A DNA stretch of 64,000 nt from Cololabis saira (taxonomy: Eukaryota > Chordata > Actinopteri > Beloniformes > Belonidae), in the NCBI RefSeq assembly GCF_033807715.1, contig NC_084599.1, positions 2,448,501 to 2,512,500 on the forward strand, read 5' to 3'. The notes beneath the pieces were generated by a model, which ran no database searches, was not told the DNA's origin, and saw only the letters and a list, made by a program, of their open reading frames with translations. Position numbers and translations under genes: made by a program. This document shows positions 35,290 to 46,570 of this stretch, piece by piece (positions within the stretch are counted from its first letter, which is position 1; every line of letters starts with the position of its first letter).

Positions 35290-35770
35290 TAGAACACCAT
35301 CTACAAGCACATGGAAGTTTGTGTGATTGCATTTGGAACTTTTATTGAGGAGTTTAAGCTCCAATGGACTGCAGACAGCCTCTTTCAATGTTGACACAAG
35401 AGGACAACTCATGACAACCTGAAAAGACAGAATGGAAAACAAAGACTCCAGAACAACCTTAAAAGAGATTAAAGGCCCATCACTGTCTGACCAGAGCATC
35501 CATCACTGTATGAGTCAAATTGGATGACTGAGGAGGACTCCACTGTTGGAAGAACATAATTTAAAGACATAAAAAGCAAATCTGGAATCAACACACATAC
35601 TGACAAGCCAAAATGCTTCCGGAGGAGTGTCTTATGGACAGATGAGATAAAAGTGGAACTTTCTAACCAATCCCATCAGCTCTACGTTCACAGACAGAGA
35701 GCGTTGAAAGAAAATAATCTACTCTGTATAATCTGTATGTACTGTGGAACATGGAGAAGGGTGTGGGTTT
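35290..35770 (+). pseudogene. Tc1-like transposase remnant
   Basis: Fragments in different frames read KDSRTTLKEIKGPSL, RRTPLLEEHNLK, SVLWTDEIKVELF and LYVHRQRALKENNLL. The order, and above all the WTDE block (the second catalytic Asp of the DDE triad) followed by a basic VHRQ stretch, recall Tc1/mariner transposases. Several stops and shifts; no terminal repeats were found. The third catalytic residue was not located. Confidence 0.5.
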
Positions 35771-35802
35771 TTATATCTTTTACTTAAAAGGTACCAACAG
35801 TT

Positions 35803-36070
35803 AATTCAATTCAATTCAATTTTATTTATATAGCGTCTAATACAACAGAGTTGTCTCTAGACGCTTTACAGAGACCCATACCCAGAACATGACCCCCGAG
35901 CAGTTATTACATAAACAATGGCAGGTAAAAACTCCCCTAGTGGGAGAAAAACATTAAGCCAAACAGTGGCAAGGAAAAACTCCCCTTTAGGAGGGAAGAA
36001 ACCTTGAGCAGGACCAGGCTCATCAGGGGGGACCCTCCTGCCGAGGGCCAGACTGGTGGGTCAGGGACGG
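35803..36070 (-). repeat. L2-type LINE 3' tail, minus strand
   Basis: Mirror of the tail at 3750-4024, starting with AATTC repeats and running to the CCAGTCTGGCCCTCGG region. Separate from 35044-35280, since the order of tail and minisatellite is reversed relative to a single copy. Confidence 0.88.
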
Positions 36071-36329
36071 CAAGTTACTGTATGTCTGCACAGGAATGTC
36101 TCTACACTCCTTCCTTTTTCTAATATCTCATTTTTTATGAATGAAAATGACTATTAAAATGACTAATAAATATTGTACACTTTGGCTGGGTGGTTTCCAA
36201 TTTACTATTCCTATTCATTTCCATAGAATTCTCAAATTGTATCCTAAATAACAGTAAAATCCCGACAACCTTCAGAATCCATGTCACTCTCATTCTGGGA
36301 TTCACTCAATCTGTGTCTGGGAGTCAACA

Positions 36330-38400
36330 AGGTGGACTGAGGGTATAACAAGCCAATGAGTGAGATGAGTCTTTGTGCAGTTGTGCAGAGGAGATACCAG
36401 GCGGCTTAGAGCGGAACCTATTGAAAAACCAGTTCAGCTCATTAGCTCTCTGCTGGTTGCCTGATAGCTGCCTGCCGTTCTCCTTACAACCCATGATCTC
36501 CCTCATCCCCGTTCCCATGTCCCACACAGTATTCTGTTGGAGTTTGACCTCCAGCTTCCTCCCTACTCCTCCTGAGTGTCACTCTGAGTTCCAGTTGCAC
36601 CCTGCTTTTCTGTTCTGACTTGAAAACTGTTTTTTGTCGAGAGTCGCTTTCAGGTCGTTGGTGAGCCAAGGCTTATTGTTGGGGAAACAGTGCAAAGACC
36701 AGGTGAGAATGGTCATTTCTTCGTCTTGTTGATGTCCTCCTGTGTGGCTGACAGAGAACATCCCACTCTGTCAGCAGTTCTGCAGCGCTTCAGCAGCATC
36801 CTCAGTCCACCTCCTCACTGTCCTTCTGTGCACAGGCTGTTGCTGAACAAGTGGGACATACTTTGGGGGTCAACAGAAAGAGAATGTGGTCTGATCTGCC
36901 AAGGGGAGGGAGCGCTATGGCAGTATTTACTGTACATCACCGGCTTTTTTGCAAACAGTAGATCCAGTGATTTAATTCCTCAGGTGGGACAACATATTTT
37001 TGGAATGTGGACAGCCAGACACTTCCCTGCTCTGCCGAGGGGAGTCCGAGGCGTTCCCAGGCCAGCCGAGAGACATAGTTTCTCCAGCGTGTCCTGGGTC
37101 TTTCCCGGGGTCTCCTCCCAGTGGGACATGCCTGGCACACCACTATAGGGAGACGTCTAGGAGGCATCCAATAGAGATGCCCAAGCCACCTCAGCTGACT
37201 CTCATGTGGAGGAGCAGCAGCTCGATTCCGAGCTCCTCCCGAGTGACTGAGCTTCTCACCCTATCTCTAAGGGAGCGTCCAGCCACCCTGCGGAGGAAAG
37301 TCATCTCGACCGCTTCTATCCGCGATTTTATCCTTTCAGTCATTACCCAAAGTTCAAGGTGAGGATGGGAGCGTAGATTGACCGGTAAATCAAGAGCTTC
37401 GCCTTTCGACTCTTTTTTCAACACGACGGTCAGGTACTCCGACTGCATAACTGCAGACGCTGCACCAATCCGTCTGTGAATCTCACGCTCCATCTTTCCC
37501 TCACTTGTGAACAAGACCATGAGAACTCCTCCACTTGAGGCAGGACTTCTTCACCCACCTGGAGAAGGCACGCCACCCTTTCCCGGTGGAGAACCATGGT
37601 CTCGGTTTTCAAGGCTGACTGAAAGTCTTCCTCCATGGCCTCACTGAACTCCTCCCAGACCCACGTTTTTGCCTCAAGGACTGCCAAAGCTGTGGCTTGT
37701 TGGGCCTGCCAGTACCTACCTACTGCATCAGGAGTCTCACAGGCCAACATGGCCTGGTAGGACTCCTTCCTCAGCCTAACAGACTCCTTTGTTCCGCTGT
37801 CCAACACCGGGTTTGGGGGTTACTGATACTGATGGGATCTTCTGTTATAAGAGTGAAAGTATTGGGATGTTGACCTTGGCAACACTGGCACTGATAACAT
37901 CACAAGCCGCCTCTGCGTCTGCTGATGGAGGGACATAGATTGCGATGGCTACAATGGATGTTAATTCCCGAGGCAGAAAATATGGAAGCATTCCCACACA
38001 AGCAGTTCAATAGCTGGGCCCCAGACAGGTTCCTTCATATGGATGTGACCAGGATTACACAATTTTTCACTCAAATACAGTTTCAATTCCTCCACCTCTC
38101 CACTTGAACAGTGCTGAAACTGGATACTGCTACGCTTGGGATGAGTGAATGGAGCGACCTCTCTGTAAAGCACATAAAACTACACTCGCAGTATTCACTC
38201 TGGAACTGAATAAGTGCAGCAAGCTCGTCCTTTTTTGTTTCCCAGAGATCTCATGTTCCCTGTGACGATCGCTGGCTTTTACCTCCACTTCTGGCTTGCA
38301 CCTCCACTTCTTTGCCTTAACGGTGGCTCCAGCTCTGCACCCCTGATGCTTCCTCCACAACTCCTTTGGGGATAACCAGCCCTGCTCCGGGCAGCATCAC
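36330..38400 (-). pseudogene. Rex1/L2-like LINE, endonuclease and linker, interrupted by a Rex3 copy
   Basis: On the minus strand, right part (38400-37816): GATVKAKKWR, GNMRSLGNK, SEYCECSFMCFTE, CNPGHIHMKEP and IAIYVPPSADAEAACDVISA, an apurinic-type endonuclease. Left part (36990-36330): FPNNKPWLTNDLKATL and QLELRVTLRRSREEA, then QQRANELNWFFNRF, the linker before the RT in Rex1/L2-like fish LINEs. The two parts are separated by Rex3 sequence at 37015-37815. Many stops and shifts. No RT catalytic motifs remain. Confidence 0.7.
37015..37815 (-). pseudogene. Rex3-like LINE with large internal deletion, minus strand
   Basis: From the right: LRKESYQAMLACETPDAVGRY and KTWVWEEFSEAMEEDFQSA (linker before RT), then directly TMVLHRERVACLLQVGEEVL (after motif C). 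RT motifs A to C, about 900 bp in 28801-31910, are therefore deleted. It continues EREIHRRIGAASAVMQS, SFLRRVAGRSLRDRVRSS (here T for S) and TRWRNYVSRLAWERLGLP. The 3' GATG tail is missing. Confidence 0.82.
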
Positions 38401-39974
38401 AGACCTGTACAGCGTGATTTTCTTAAAGTGCTCCTTCCATAGTGCTCCTGCTCCTCAGTCACCAGGAGCAACTAAAGTAGCACAGAGACTATGAGCCAAC
38501 CTTTAAAACAAAGAGTAGCCATCCATTTTTGAAACTAAACTAAAAAGGAAATAAAAATAACATAGAAAACACAAAAAAAGCAAGAGAACTTCACACTCAA
38601 CACCGTACATGTAGCTGTTACAACAGTTGACCACCAAGCACAGCGCCATATAAAGATTTCAATGATCTTGATATGAGAACTTTAACCCAAGTGTTGTTGA
38701 TTTTTCATCTTTAATGCTTGTTTGAATCAATTCGGATGCACTTTAAAAGAGACAAATGCTATTTTGCGCATGTTTTTGCAACATCTGTTGGCTGCAAGGG
38801 TCAGTGCACATGTCACTCCTGGTCAGGCTTGCACACACAGACTTACCGCTACTTTCTGGACTTTTTCTACTGTCTATTTATTCAATCCTGATATGCAGTT
38901 GGTGCCCATTTTTGGAATTGTATTAATACATTTGCTCAGTTTGAATAGCTGTCTTTGGACACTTTATTAATTAATGACCACATCACTGAAACAAGCTCCT
39001 AAAATCCTAACAACATCCAGTGATTCAGAGGCTTTTAAGAAAAAAAAGCAGCAGTGTCTTCTAAAGTGTTTTTTGCTTTTTGACAGCAATATCCAACAAT
39101 GCCATCACTTTACACTGCAACCTACAGTACAAGCCTCTTATGACAAAAAAATAAAAAAATGAATCCCAGCAAATGTGAAAGACTGAAAAAATGGACAAAA
39201 ACTCATATGTTCAGGGATGTCCGAAGTTAGTAAGCATGCTTATTCAAAACAAACCATGAGTTTGTTTTTTTTTTTTACACTTCATCCTTTTTAAAAACAT
39301 TTTAAAAGTTCAGAGGTCAAAGTTGGAAATGTCCAGATCATAGGCTGAAATGCTGTAAGACTTTAAGACTGAGGTCACGTATAGTGCCAACACTCTTTTA
39401 AGTTGGTAATAATGCCATCCTACAGAAGTAGGTTTAGAGTTAAGACTAAATATGCAAAGTAAACCTAAAAATCTAATCAAGGAAAGGCTGTAGCACTTTG
39501 CCACCATAGTGTGTGAGAGTGTGCAAGTATGAATATGGGTGTGGGATGAAATTGCATTGGCCTTTCCGGAGCCGATTTAATTGTCTGGTTGGCTAGTTTG
39601 GCTTCCTCCTGGACCACCACAATTTACTGATCCCCTGGCCTGGCATATGTGAGCCCAACACAAAACACACAAAACACACTTGACCTTCTCAAACAACAGA
39701 CAGATAAAGAGAGACAGAGAGAAAAAGAGAGAGAGAGAAGTCTCTCTGTGCACGCTTGCACGCATCTCTGTGAGACTGTGTGTGCTGACAATTTATTTAA
39801 TGCTGAAGTGGACAGCTGGGCTGGCAGCGCTCTCTTTGGAGAGCTAAAAGCCCCTTTAATTTAGAAGGTTTAAGCAAATGAAAAAGAGGCAGGCTAACGT
39901 AGAATGACTGAGAGTACGGGGGAAAAAAAGGTAGTGAGAGGGAAATGAGATGAGACAGATGTTGGTTTCAAATC
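38401..39974. other. No recognised gene or repeat
   Basis: Unclassified AT-rich sequence with short frames only. Confidence 0.4.
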
Positions 39975-40040
39975 CAAATTCTAAATTAAAGCTGCAAGCA
40001 GCGTTGATTGGGCCCTCGCACTCATAGCCGACCCCCCCAT
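39975..40040 (+). repeat. Terminus of the TTAAAGCTGCAAGCAGCG repeat family
   Basis: AAATTAAAGCTGCAAGCAGC followed by TTGATTGGGCCCTCGCA resembles the end of the family at 6870 and the right end of 50243-50530. Only about 60 bp are recognisable. Confidence 0.5.
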
Positions 40041-40352
40041 AGTGTCCCCACATTCCTGGGTAGATGTTTATGTCCACGCTCATCATAAGCATATTAGAAA
40101 ACAACAACATTCTAAGGTTACGGACTAAATCACCAAACATTTGCACACGTGAGTGTTGTGACAAGTTTCTTGATATGGAATTACACCATTTTAAACCATT
40201 TTCTTTGATGTGGTGTAGACCTGGGCGATAAACCCAAAATGAACAGAAACCGACATTCACTGTGATGACTAATTTCAATTTTCCCATGTCGGTAATTTCT
40301 GTGTTTTGATTAAAAAAAAGGAAAGAAACATCTTTTCGTCTAATTTGACTGT

Positions 40353-40433
40353 GTGCTGAAAGTGTATTTTCATTCCTCTTTAAGACGGTGTGTGTTTTTA
40401 TGAGTGTAATTACGTGACTCCACCCATCCAGTC
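40353..40433 (+). repeat. Dispersed repeat shared with 45402-45485
   Basis: GTGTGCTGAAA..GACGGTGT..CACGTGACT..CACCCATCCAGT is common to both. Upstream, CCTGGGCGATAAACCC at about 40215 looks like a hAT-type terminus. The full element was not delimited. Confidence 0.5.
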
Positions 40434-40471
40434 TGAACGAGTAGGGAAACCCAAGAAAATGACGGGCAGAA

Positions 40472-40825
40472 GTGGATATGCTTCAGCAATATCTGAACAC
40501 CTCTCTGGATCTACAGAAAAACATCTTAGAGTGCTGGGACCAAAACGTCAAGGCAGGCGCTAAAGATCCCCCTGCTCAGCCTCCTAATCCTGTTCCACTG
40601 ACTAACTGCACCCCCCAGGCCCCTGACCCCTCCACCCCCCAGGCCCCTGACCCCTCCACCCCCCAGGCCCCTGACCCCTGCAGCGGGAGACCAGGTTATT
40701 CCTGCACGGCAACACCTGGCCCACTCCAGCTGCTGCCATTCCCTCCCTGTGGCAGTTTTCCTGCCACTGGTAAAACACTACACCAGCACACCACACCATC
40801 ACTCATTCCACGTACCACATGTTAG
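40472..40825 (+). CDS. Hypothetical proline-rich frame with small in-frame repeats
   Basis: 117 codons from an ATG at 40472. The N-terminal third (DMLQQYLNTSLDLQKNILEC) could form a helix; the middle has QAPDPST repeated in a 21-bp unit; the end is Pro/Thr-rich. I do not recognise a domain. It lies just after a dispersed repeat and is followed by non-coding sequence, so it may be the tail of a transposon-encoded protein or no gene at all. Confidence 0.25.
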   Translation: MDMLQQYLNTSLDLQKNILECWDQNVKAGAKDPPAQPPNPVPLTNCTPQAPDPSTPQAPDPSTPQAPDPCSGRPGYSCTATPGPLQLLPFPPCGSFPATGKTLHQHTTPSLIPRTTC

Positions 40826-41279
40826 CCAGGTAGCATGCTATTGATAGTTTGGTGGGTGCACACACTAAGCTACATTTAACATCTTAGTATGTGTCCTGTG
40901 CTATTTTTCTCCCCATAAAGTTACAGAAACACACACACAAACACAATGTTATGGTTTTGAGTTAACTCTTTATAATTTAAAGATTGTAAATCATGAGTGT
41001 CGGTATCTAATTGTTTCTTTTCTCTGACCACAGGGCTTCCTGGTTCTGGGCAGTGACAAAGGACCCGAGTAGAGTCTTTTATAGTGCCTGTGTAACGTGT
41101 AGGGAACATGCTCAGGCCATCTGACTGCACCATACCAACTGATGGGAGTGTAAATTAATTCCTAGTTTGGTTGAATGCTTTGTGGTAACTAAAATGTAAA
41201 TAGACTTTATAATGTTGTGATGTGAGAAATAACCGGTATGGTTAATTGATTATCTAATTGATTCCAATCGAAGATGGTA

Positions 41280-41462
41280 TGGTCCAGTGGGAGGGGCCTA
41301 GCCTTTAAATGGAGGGGATCTACACTGCCTAGGTAGCCAGAGAAGGGCTGTGGTGCAGACCTAATAGAGATGTTTTGTACATACTTTTTTCGGCATTTTT
41401 TCTTTATTGTCTGCTACTATCTTTGAAAGACAATAAAACAATTCATTTTTTGTTGCACCAAA
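41280..41462 (+). promoter_or_regulatory. LTR-like or promoter-like stretch
   Basis: GGGAGGGGCC, CCTTTAAATGG (TATA-like) and, about 125 bp on, GACAATAAAACA (polyadenylation signal) occur in the order seen in compact LTRs. No terminal repeats could be fixed. Confidence 0.3.
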
Positions 41463-41554
41463 TGGACTGTCTTGCTACCTTTTGTTTACATTTTTGAGGG
41501 TTGAAGTACATTTTTTAGTTTTTCAGTTAGACTTTTCGACCTACTACCCTCACT

Positions 41555-42267
41555 CTAGGTCAGAGTGGGACACTCCCACTTCAGTCGGACTCTTTCATTG
41601 GACAACAAAGCATTGTACATTTTATACAACACTCTGATTGTTCCATATCTGACCTACTGTGTTGAAGTTTGGGGAAATGCCTGTAAAACATATATTCAAT
41701 CAATTTTCATTTTGCAAAAAAGAGCTATAAGAATAATGAGTAGAAAACGATATAGAGATCCAACAAATCCATTATTCCTTCAGTTACAGTTGTTGAAATT
41801 TCATGAATTAGTAGACTATAGTATTCTGCAAATTATGTTTAAAGCTCATAAAAAAACTTTACCAATCAACATTCAGAAAAGATTTGAAAAAAGAGAAAGC
41901 AAGTATAACTTGAAAGGAACAGAGAGTTTTATAAAACCAAGATTCAGGACTAAATTGATGGAACGTTGTGTTTCTGTGAAAGGAATCAGTTTATGGAACA
42001 ATCTGAATAAAGAAAACAAAGAATCCAAATCAAACATTACATTCAAAAGAACAATTAAAGCCTGTATGTTAAGTAAATATAATGAAATATGTTAGTTAAG
42101 TTTGATTCACATACCCATAGAGGGCGGTAATTTTATTTTATTTTTATTTTTTTATTTACTTAGTTGTTTTTTTAATTTTCAATTTATGTTATTTGTGAAT
42201 TTATTTCTTGGAAAAAGGGGCAGATTAGATAAGATGTTTTCTTCTTTCTGCTCCCTTTTGAACATTT
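41555..42267 (+). pseudogene. LINE reverse transcriptase C-terminus and 3' UTR (jockey superfamily)
   Basis: An open frame 41565-42095 contains ALYILYNTLIVPYLTYCVEV, LQKRAIRIMSRKRYRDPTNP, KFHELVDYSILQIMFKAHKK and ERCVSVKGISLWNNL. This is the thumb and C-terminal region of LINE RTs. It is intact over 170 codons, so it is younger than most LINE pieces here. The T-rich 3' UTR is cut off at about 42267 by a hAT fragment. Catalytic motifs are missing by 5' truncation. Clade not fixed. Confidence 0.8.
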
Positions 42268-42281
42268 CTATTTGTATTTGT

Positions 42282-42714
42282 AACCTGAGCTGCATGCGGC
42301 TCTTTAGCGCCGCCCTAGTGGCTCCTGGAGCTTTTTCAAAAATGTTTGACCTTTTCTTTTCCTTTTTTTTCTTTTTTTCTTCTTTTTTTTCTTTTTTCTT
42401 TATTTCTTCTTTTTTTCCTTTTTCTCTCTTTTTTTCTTCCTTTTTCCTTTCCCTTTTAATCTCGAAATTTAGATTTTTTTCTCGACGTTTCGACTTTTTT
42501 CTCGACATTTCAACTTTTTTCTCAACATTTCGACTTTTTTCTTGAATTTTGACTTTTTTCTCAAAGTGCATAATGAAAAAAAAAACTCTTCCCCCAGTTA
42601 TAACTAATATAGTTACATGCAGCATGTGTTACCTTCATTCTAAGGCTTATACAAGACTTTTTTTGTGTTTTTGGTCCAATATGGCTCTAAAACATTTTGG
42701 GTTGCCGACCCCTG
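42282..42714 (-). mobile_element. hAT fragment with pyrimidine-rich interior
   Basis: The right end GGGTTGCCGACCCCTG is a known style of hAT terminus (CAGGGGTCGGCAACCC on the minus strand). The left part has GCGGCTCTTTAGCGCCGCC but lacks a matching terminus, so the element is truncated there. The interior is C/T-rich with about five 20-bp units of TTTCGACTTTTTTCTCGACA type (42456-42560). No transposase. Confidence 0.65.
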
Positions 42715-42718
42715 GGCT

Positions 42719-43004
42719 ACAGTCTGTTAACACATACAAGTCCTCCCTCGATCTGACAGATGCTCAAGTTCTCAGAGAACTGCCACGATTCCTGGCTGAG
42801 GAACCGAGGAAGTGGTTCAGCGTGCTCAGCAGTCATGTTGTTGCTTGGACTGAGCTTTGTAAGCTATTCAGAGTGGTTTTCTTACCTGCTGACAATCAGG
42901 ACCGTGTCATGAGAGGAATCCTGCAGCGCATCCAGAGACATGGAGAGCCCCTCCCCACTTCCATTGCTCATATACTCAGTGAGTTCAAAAAGCTGAAAAA
43001 TTGA
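42719..43004 (+). pseudogene. Gag-like fragment of an LTR retroelement
   Basis: The frame reads SLDLTDAQVLRELPRFLAEE, PRKWFSVLSSHVVAWTELCK, LFRVVFLPADNQDRVMRGIL, QRIQRHGEPLPTSIAHILSE. W-x-WxEL-x3-F-x3-FLP followed by a basic RIQRHGEP stretch is the retrotransposon gag (capsid-like) pattern. Only about 90 residues survive. It begins right after the hAT end and lies 150 bp upstream of a solo LTR, but the two need not be the same element. Confidence 0.6.
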
Positions 43005-43156
43005 CTGTGAAATTGACTTCAGCGCACAGTAACTCCAACGGCCCGTCTTACAAATGAGTCACGGCACGCTACTTTGCGCTGAGCTCTAAACTCCGAGCAG
43101 CTGTCTGGAGTTATCAACCAATCAGCCAATCTGAAAGTAGAGTTTTTTGTTGCCAG

Positions 43157-43621
43157 TGATGAGGCATTGTGACACCGTGACTGACGTGAAACTCCAGCTT
43201 CCTCCCCCCTGCAGGGCCCACACCTTTGAACAGACTTGAACCACGGGAATGCCAAATGACAAAGTTCCTGACTGACTGATATGTTAATACCAACTCATTT
43301 GGCCACAGACTTGAATAACGACCCTATGGGGTAGTTTCCAACTGAATGATATTCATGCCGAATGCCCGAGGACGGCATTTGGCCACAGATCACATCTGAC
43401 TGTAAATACCCTTTAATTGCTTTTTGTCTTTCACCTTTGGCTTGTTGATTCTTGCCTTTTGTGCTTTGAACGTACTGTATAAAGAGTCAGGATTCCAACC
43501 ACTCTGGGTCAGCACACCAACCCAGACACGCTCTGCGTAGGTCTGCTCACCGCCGGCTACTGAATAAAACTCTCTACACCACAGCAGACTTCTCAACTGG
43601 ATTTGATAATATTCTTCAACA
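43157..43621 (+). repeat. Solo LTR of a retrovirus-like element (465 bp)
   Basis: Starts TGATGAGGCATTGTGACACC and ends TATTCTTCAACA, flanked by CCAG on both sides (43153-43156 and 43622-43625), a 4-bp target duplication. It has AATAAA near 43563. It matches the LTR at 61869-62252, except for about 80 extra bases bounded by the direct repeat CATTTGGCCACAGA. No primer-binding site follows, so it is a solo LTR left by recombination. Confidence 0.83.
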
Positions 43622-43894
43622 CCAGCTAAGGGTTATCGTACATTTATTATTATGGAGGTAAAACTGTTTTAAGAACATTTACATGTTCTTAAAACTCTGA
43701 GATGTGATGCTTATTTGAAGAGGCCAATGGTTTGAACGGCAATTTAAACGGCTAGAAGATCAACAAAGCAAAGATAGAAGAGTTTGGATGATAGGTTGAA
43801 GGTTCTGAAGACATACAGACATTAACCCCCCGACACGTGCGACAACCAAGCTATAAATTAGCCTACGAAGCCAACGCTCAACCAGTGAGTTGAA

Positions 43895-45092
43895 ATGACA
43901 AAGAGAGAGTCAAAAAAGGTTACAAAAGGAAATGTGGTGATGGACATGTGGCCAGAGGAGGGTTTCTACGGCTTGTGTTCATCTCTTCCCCAGAAGAAAC
44001 TGTGCGGAGAAAACACGGAAAAAGACATGGTTTCTATCTCTAACATCTTCCGAGCCATATGTGAGTTAAAGCAAAGTTTTTTCCGCTTATGAGCTGCAGA
44101 TGAAACAAAACACTGAAAAACACTGCAGACATTAGAGGCAAAAGGATTTCAATCTAAGAAACGGAGGATAAAGTGACAATGATGGATAAAAGAGTGGACA
44201 AACTGAAAGAAAAAACCGAAGGAGAAAGATATAGCCAAAGATGGAATCTGTGTCTCATTAACCCCCCAGAAAAAGAAGATGTGAAGCAATTAGTCCTCCA
44301 AATATTGAGTCAGATTGCACCGGATGAAAGAAATAAACTTGGATTCCTGGTTGACATGGAACACAGAGTGGGACCCCGAGGGATGACAACAAACTGCGTC
44401 CAATCATCATCCAGTTCAACATGCGGACCTTCAGGATCCGGATCTGGAGAGAATCACGCAACGCTGACATCCTGAGGAAAATGAACCTCCGCATTGCAGA
44501 AGACCTAACCCGCTGCAAGAAAGATTACAGAAACAAACTGTGGGATTTAGTGGAACAGGCTCGTAAGAGTGGAAGGAAAACCAGATGGCAAGGGCCAATC
44601 GTCTGCATCGATGGGGTAAAACTCACAGCAGGAGAAGTCAACTTTGAACACTATAATCTACTAAAAGATGAAGCTTTCTGTAACTCAGTCAGAGCAATTG
44701 CTGTGGATATTTTTAATAGAGAAGATCTCATTAATGTACAAAAATGGGAATTCTTTAAATTTAAAATCACCATTAGACACAGTAAAGAAATGAAAAAACA
44801 CAGCAATCTTAAAGAATCTGAAATTATGATATAATTAAATAGCCTAGTAAACAAAAGTTCCCCTACCCCGGAGGAAGAAATCAAACTGATAAAAATGAAA
44901 GAGGAATGTGACAGTTTATATAATAATATGACCAAAGGAGCCTTTGTACGCTCCAGAGCTAAATGGTTAAAGGAAGGGGAGAAGAATACAAGCTATTTTT
45001 TCACCTTAGAAAAAATAAGCTTCAAGAGAAGTTGTATCACATCTCTAAAAATAGATAACTATGTAACTTCCAACTCAACTGTTATAATATGA
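43895..45092 (+). pseudogene. L1/Tx1-type LINE: ORF1 fused to ORF2 linker by deletion
   Basis: ORF1 part (43895-44650): VSISNIFRAICELKQSF, a stop region, then KLKEKTEGERYSQRWNLCLI, PDERNKLGFLVDMEHRVGP and, in the next frame, MRTFRIRIWRESRNADILRK, MNLRIAEDLTRCKKDYRNKL, WDLVEQARKSGR. This is the coiled-coil/RRM/C-terminal RNA-binding order of L1 ORF1 proteins. From about 44655 the sequence reads FCNSVRAIAVDIFN, KWEFFKFKITIRHSKEM and AFVRSRAKWLKEGEKNTSYF, the linker between endonuclease and RT in L1-type ORF2. The end of ORF1 and the endonuclease are therefore deleted. Degenerate sequence continues to about 45370. Confidence 0.75.
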
Positions 45093-45401
45093 ATAATCTA
45101 ACTTAAAGATTTACAAAACGTGAAATTTTTTGTTATGAAGAACTTCTTAGATCTAAAATGGTCCCTGTTAAATATAAAGAATTTCAAACAGTGATTAACG
45201 TTAGTCCCAGGTCATTTCATAAGGCATGAGGACGAGGAAGAGGAATTTACCCTCTTTACTAATGGAATAAACATTAGGAGTCACCACTGTAGTAATAAGC
45301 GTATAATGAATCATTTCTTCAGGATGAGGAAAATCTTTTGAGAAGATTTTTATGGTCTTCCTCTCTCAATATAAAATAAACATCTTATCGATGGTTTTGC
45401 G

Positions 45402-45485
45402 TGTGTGTGCTGAAAAGCTATTTTCTTTCCCCTTTACGACGGTGTACGGTGTGTGGGTTTAATCACGTGACTACACCCATCCAGT
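45402..45485 (+). repeat. Dispersed repeat shared with 40353-40433
   Basis: Second copy of the GTGTGCTGAAA..CACGTGACT..CACCCATCCAGT sequence. Confidence 0.5.
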
Positions 45486-45817
45486 TCATGTTCCCTCTTC
45501 TTGGACATTATTCTTAATTGTCAATCCTTTTCTCAGTTCAAGTAGGTTATTTTAACCAACAAAATCCAGTCACTTGGCCTTCAGCCGTTCAAGATGTGAA
45601 GACAGCACAGATAAAAGTCCACTCTCTCTGGCTGACGTACCTGAACATGTGGGAGCCTGTCCACCCGTTAACGTTGACCTGCCCACCGGTGCAGTCACGC
45701 TCCTTGTACAGTCCAAAAACAGCCACAAAAGTCCAGGAAAAAGTTGTTCGAGCACAACTTTTAACAGTTCAGTGTCCGTGTCTCTTGTGTGAAGCAGCGT
45801 GGAAGGACGGAGACACA

Positions 45818-45980
45818 GACTGCGTTTCCATGCATCAATAACCCTTTTAAAACCCGAATATTGGCAATAACCCGAATTTGCACGGCCATGTAAACACCAA
45901 TAACCCCTTTGAATAACCAGAATTTTCTCATATTCTGGTTTTAAAAAAAACCCCAATATGACCCCTGGGTTACTCCTATT
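45818..45980 (+). repeat. Dispersed repeat, copy 2 of the pair with 34644-34808
   Basis: GACTGCGTTTCCATGCAT then ATATTGGCAATAACCCGAAT and AATATGACCCCTGGGTTACT. Same orientation as copy 1. Confidence 0.6.
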
Positions 45981-46079
45981 TAATTTTCATTTGTTTTAAT
46001 TTGGGTGTCTGTTAAAAAAGACAAATGTGATGTGTAAATGTAAAAAATATGAATAAGTTTAAGTTGAACTTACCTGTGG

Positions 46080-46570
46080 GGATCCAATCAGCAATCAAAG
46101 GGGCGGAGCCAGGAGGAGGTGTCGGGGAGACGCCGGCGAGGAGAGGAGACGGGAGCGGAGCAGCGAAGCGGCCAGGAGGAAAACCGAGATGGAGAAAAGA
46201 AGGAAAGACTGTGGTTAAAAGATACGTTGGTTTGAGAGGGTAACAGAGGTGAATGGACAGTGAGTCTTTTATCGCCCTCCAATGCAGCATGCATGCAGCA
46301 TGGGACCTACGTTAACGCGGACTCTGGATAAGTGTCCCAGCAAAGTGCGGCTGGAAGTTGGTGCAGCTCGCGCTAATTAACGGACGGCCATCACTGTGAG
46401 CAGCGAACCCCGCCACTCCACCAGGTGAAGCCGTCGCCCAGCTGTACAAGTCAACCTGCCTGAGGGGACCGGGGTGAGTGTTGGTCGCAGACGCCACCAG
46501 GGACGAGGACCCGTCTACGGCCGGCAGCGCGGCAGCACGCGGTGCCACACGTGGGACCGGGACCACGCCA
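46080..46570. other. GC-rich, CpG-containing block, unclassified
   Basis: Clearly higher GC than its neighbours, with GGGGCGGAGCC (Sp1-like) at about 46100 and a donor-like GGGGTGAGTG near 46470. It could be an LTR leader, a CpG island or unrecognised repeat. No protein domain in the frames through it. Confidence 0.3.

Noticed and set aside
35290..35770. Full Tc1 transposon
   Set aside because: Only scattered transposase-like segments are visible, without terminal inverted repeats or TA duplication; it is listed as a remnant only.
42102..42625. Phe/Ser-rich (plus) and Lys/Glu-rich (minus) frames
   Set aside because: Translation of the pyrimidine-rich interior of a hAT fragment and LINE UTR.
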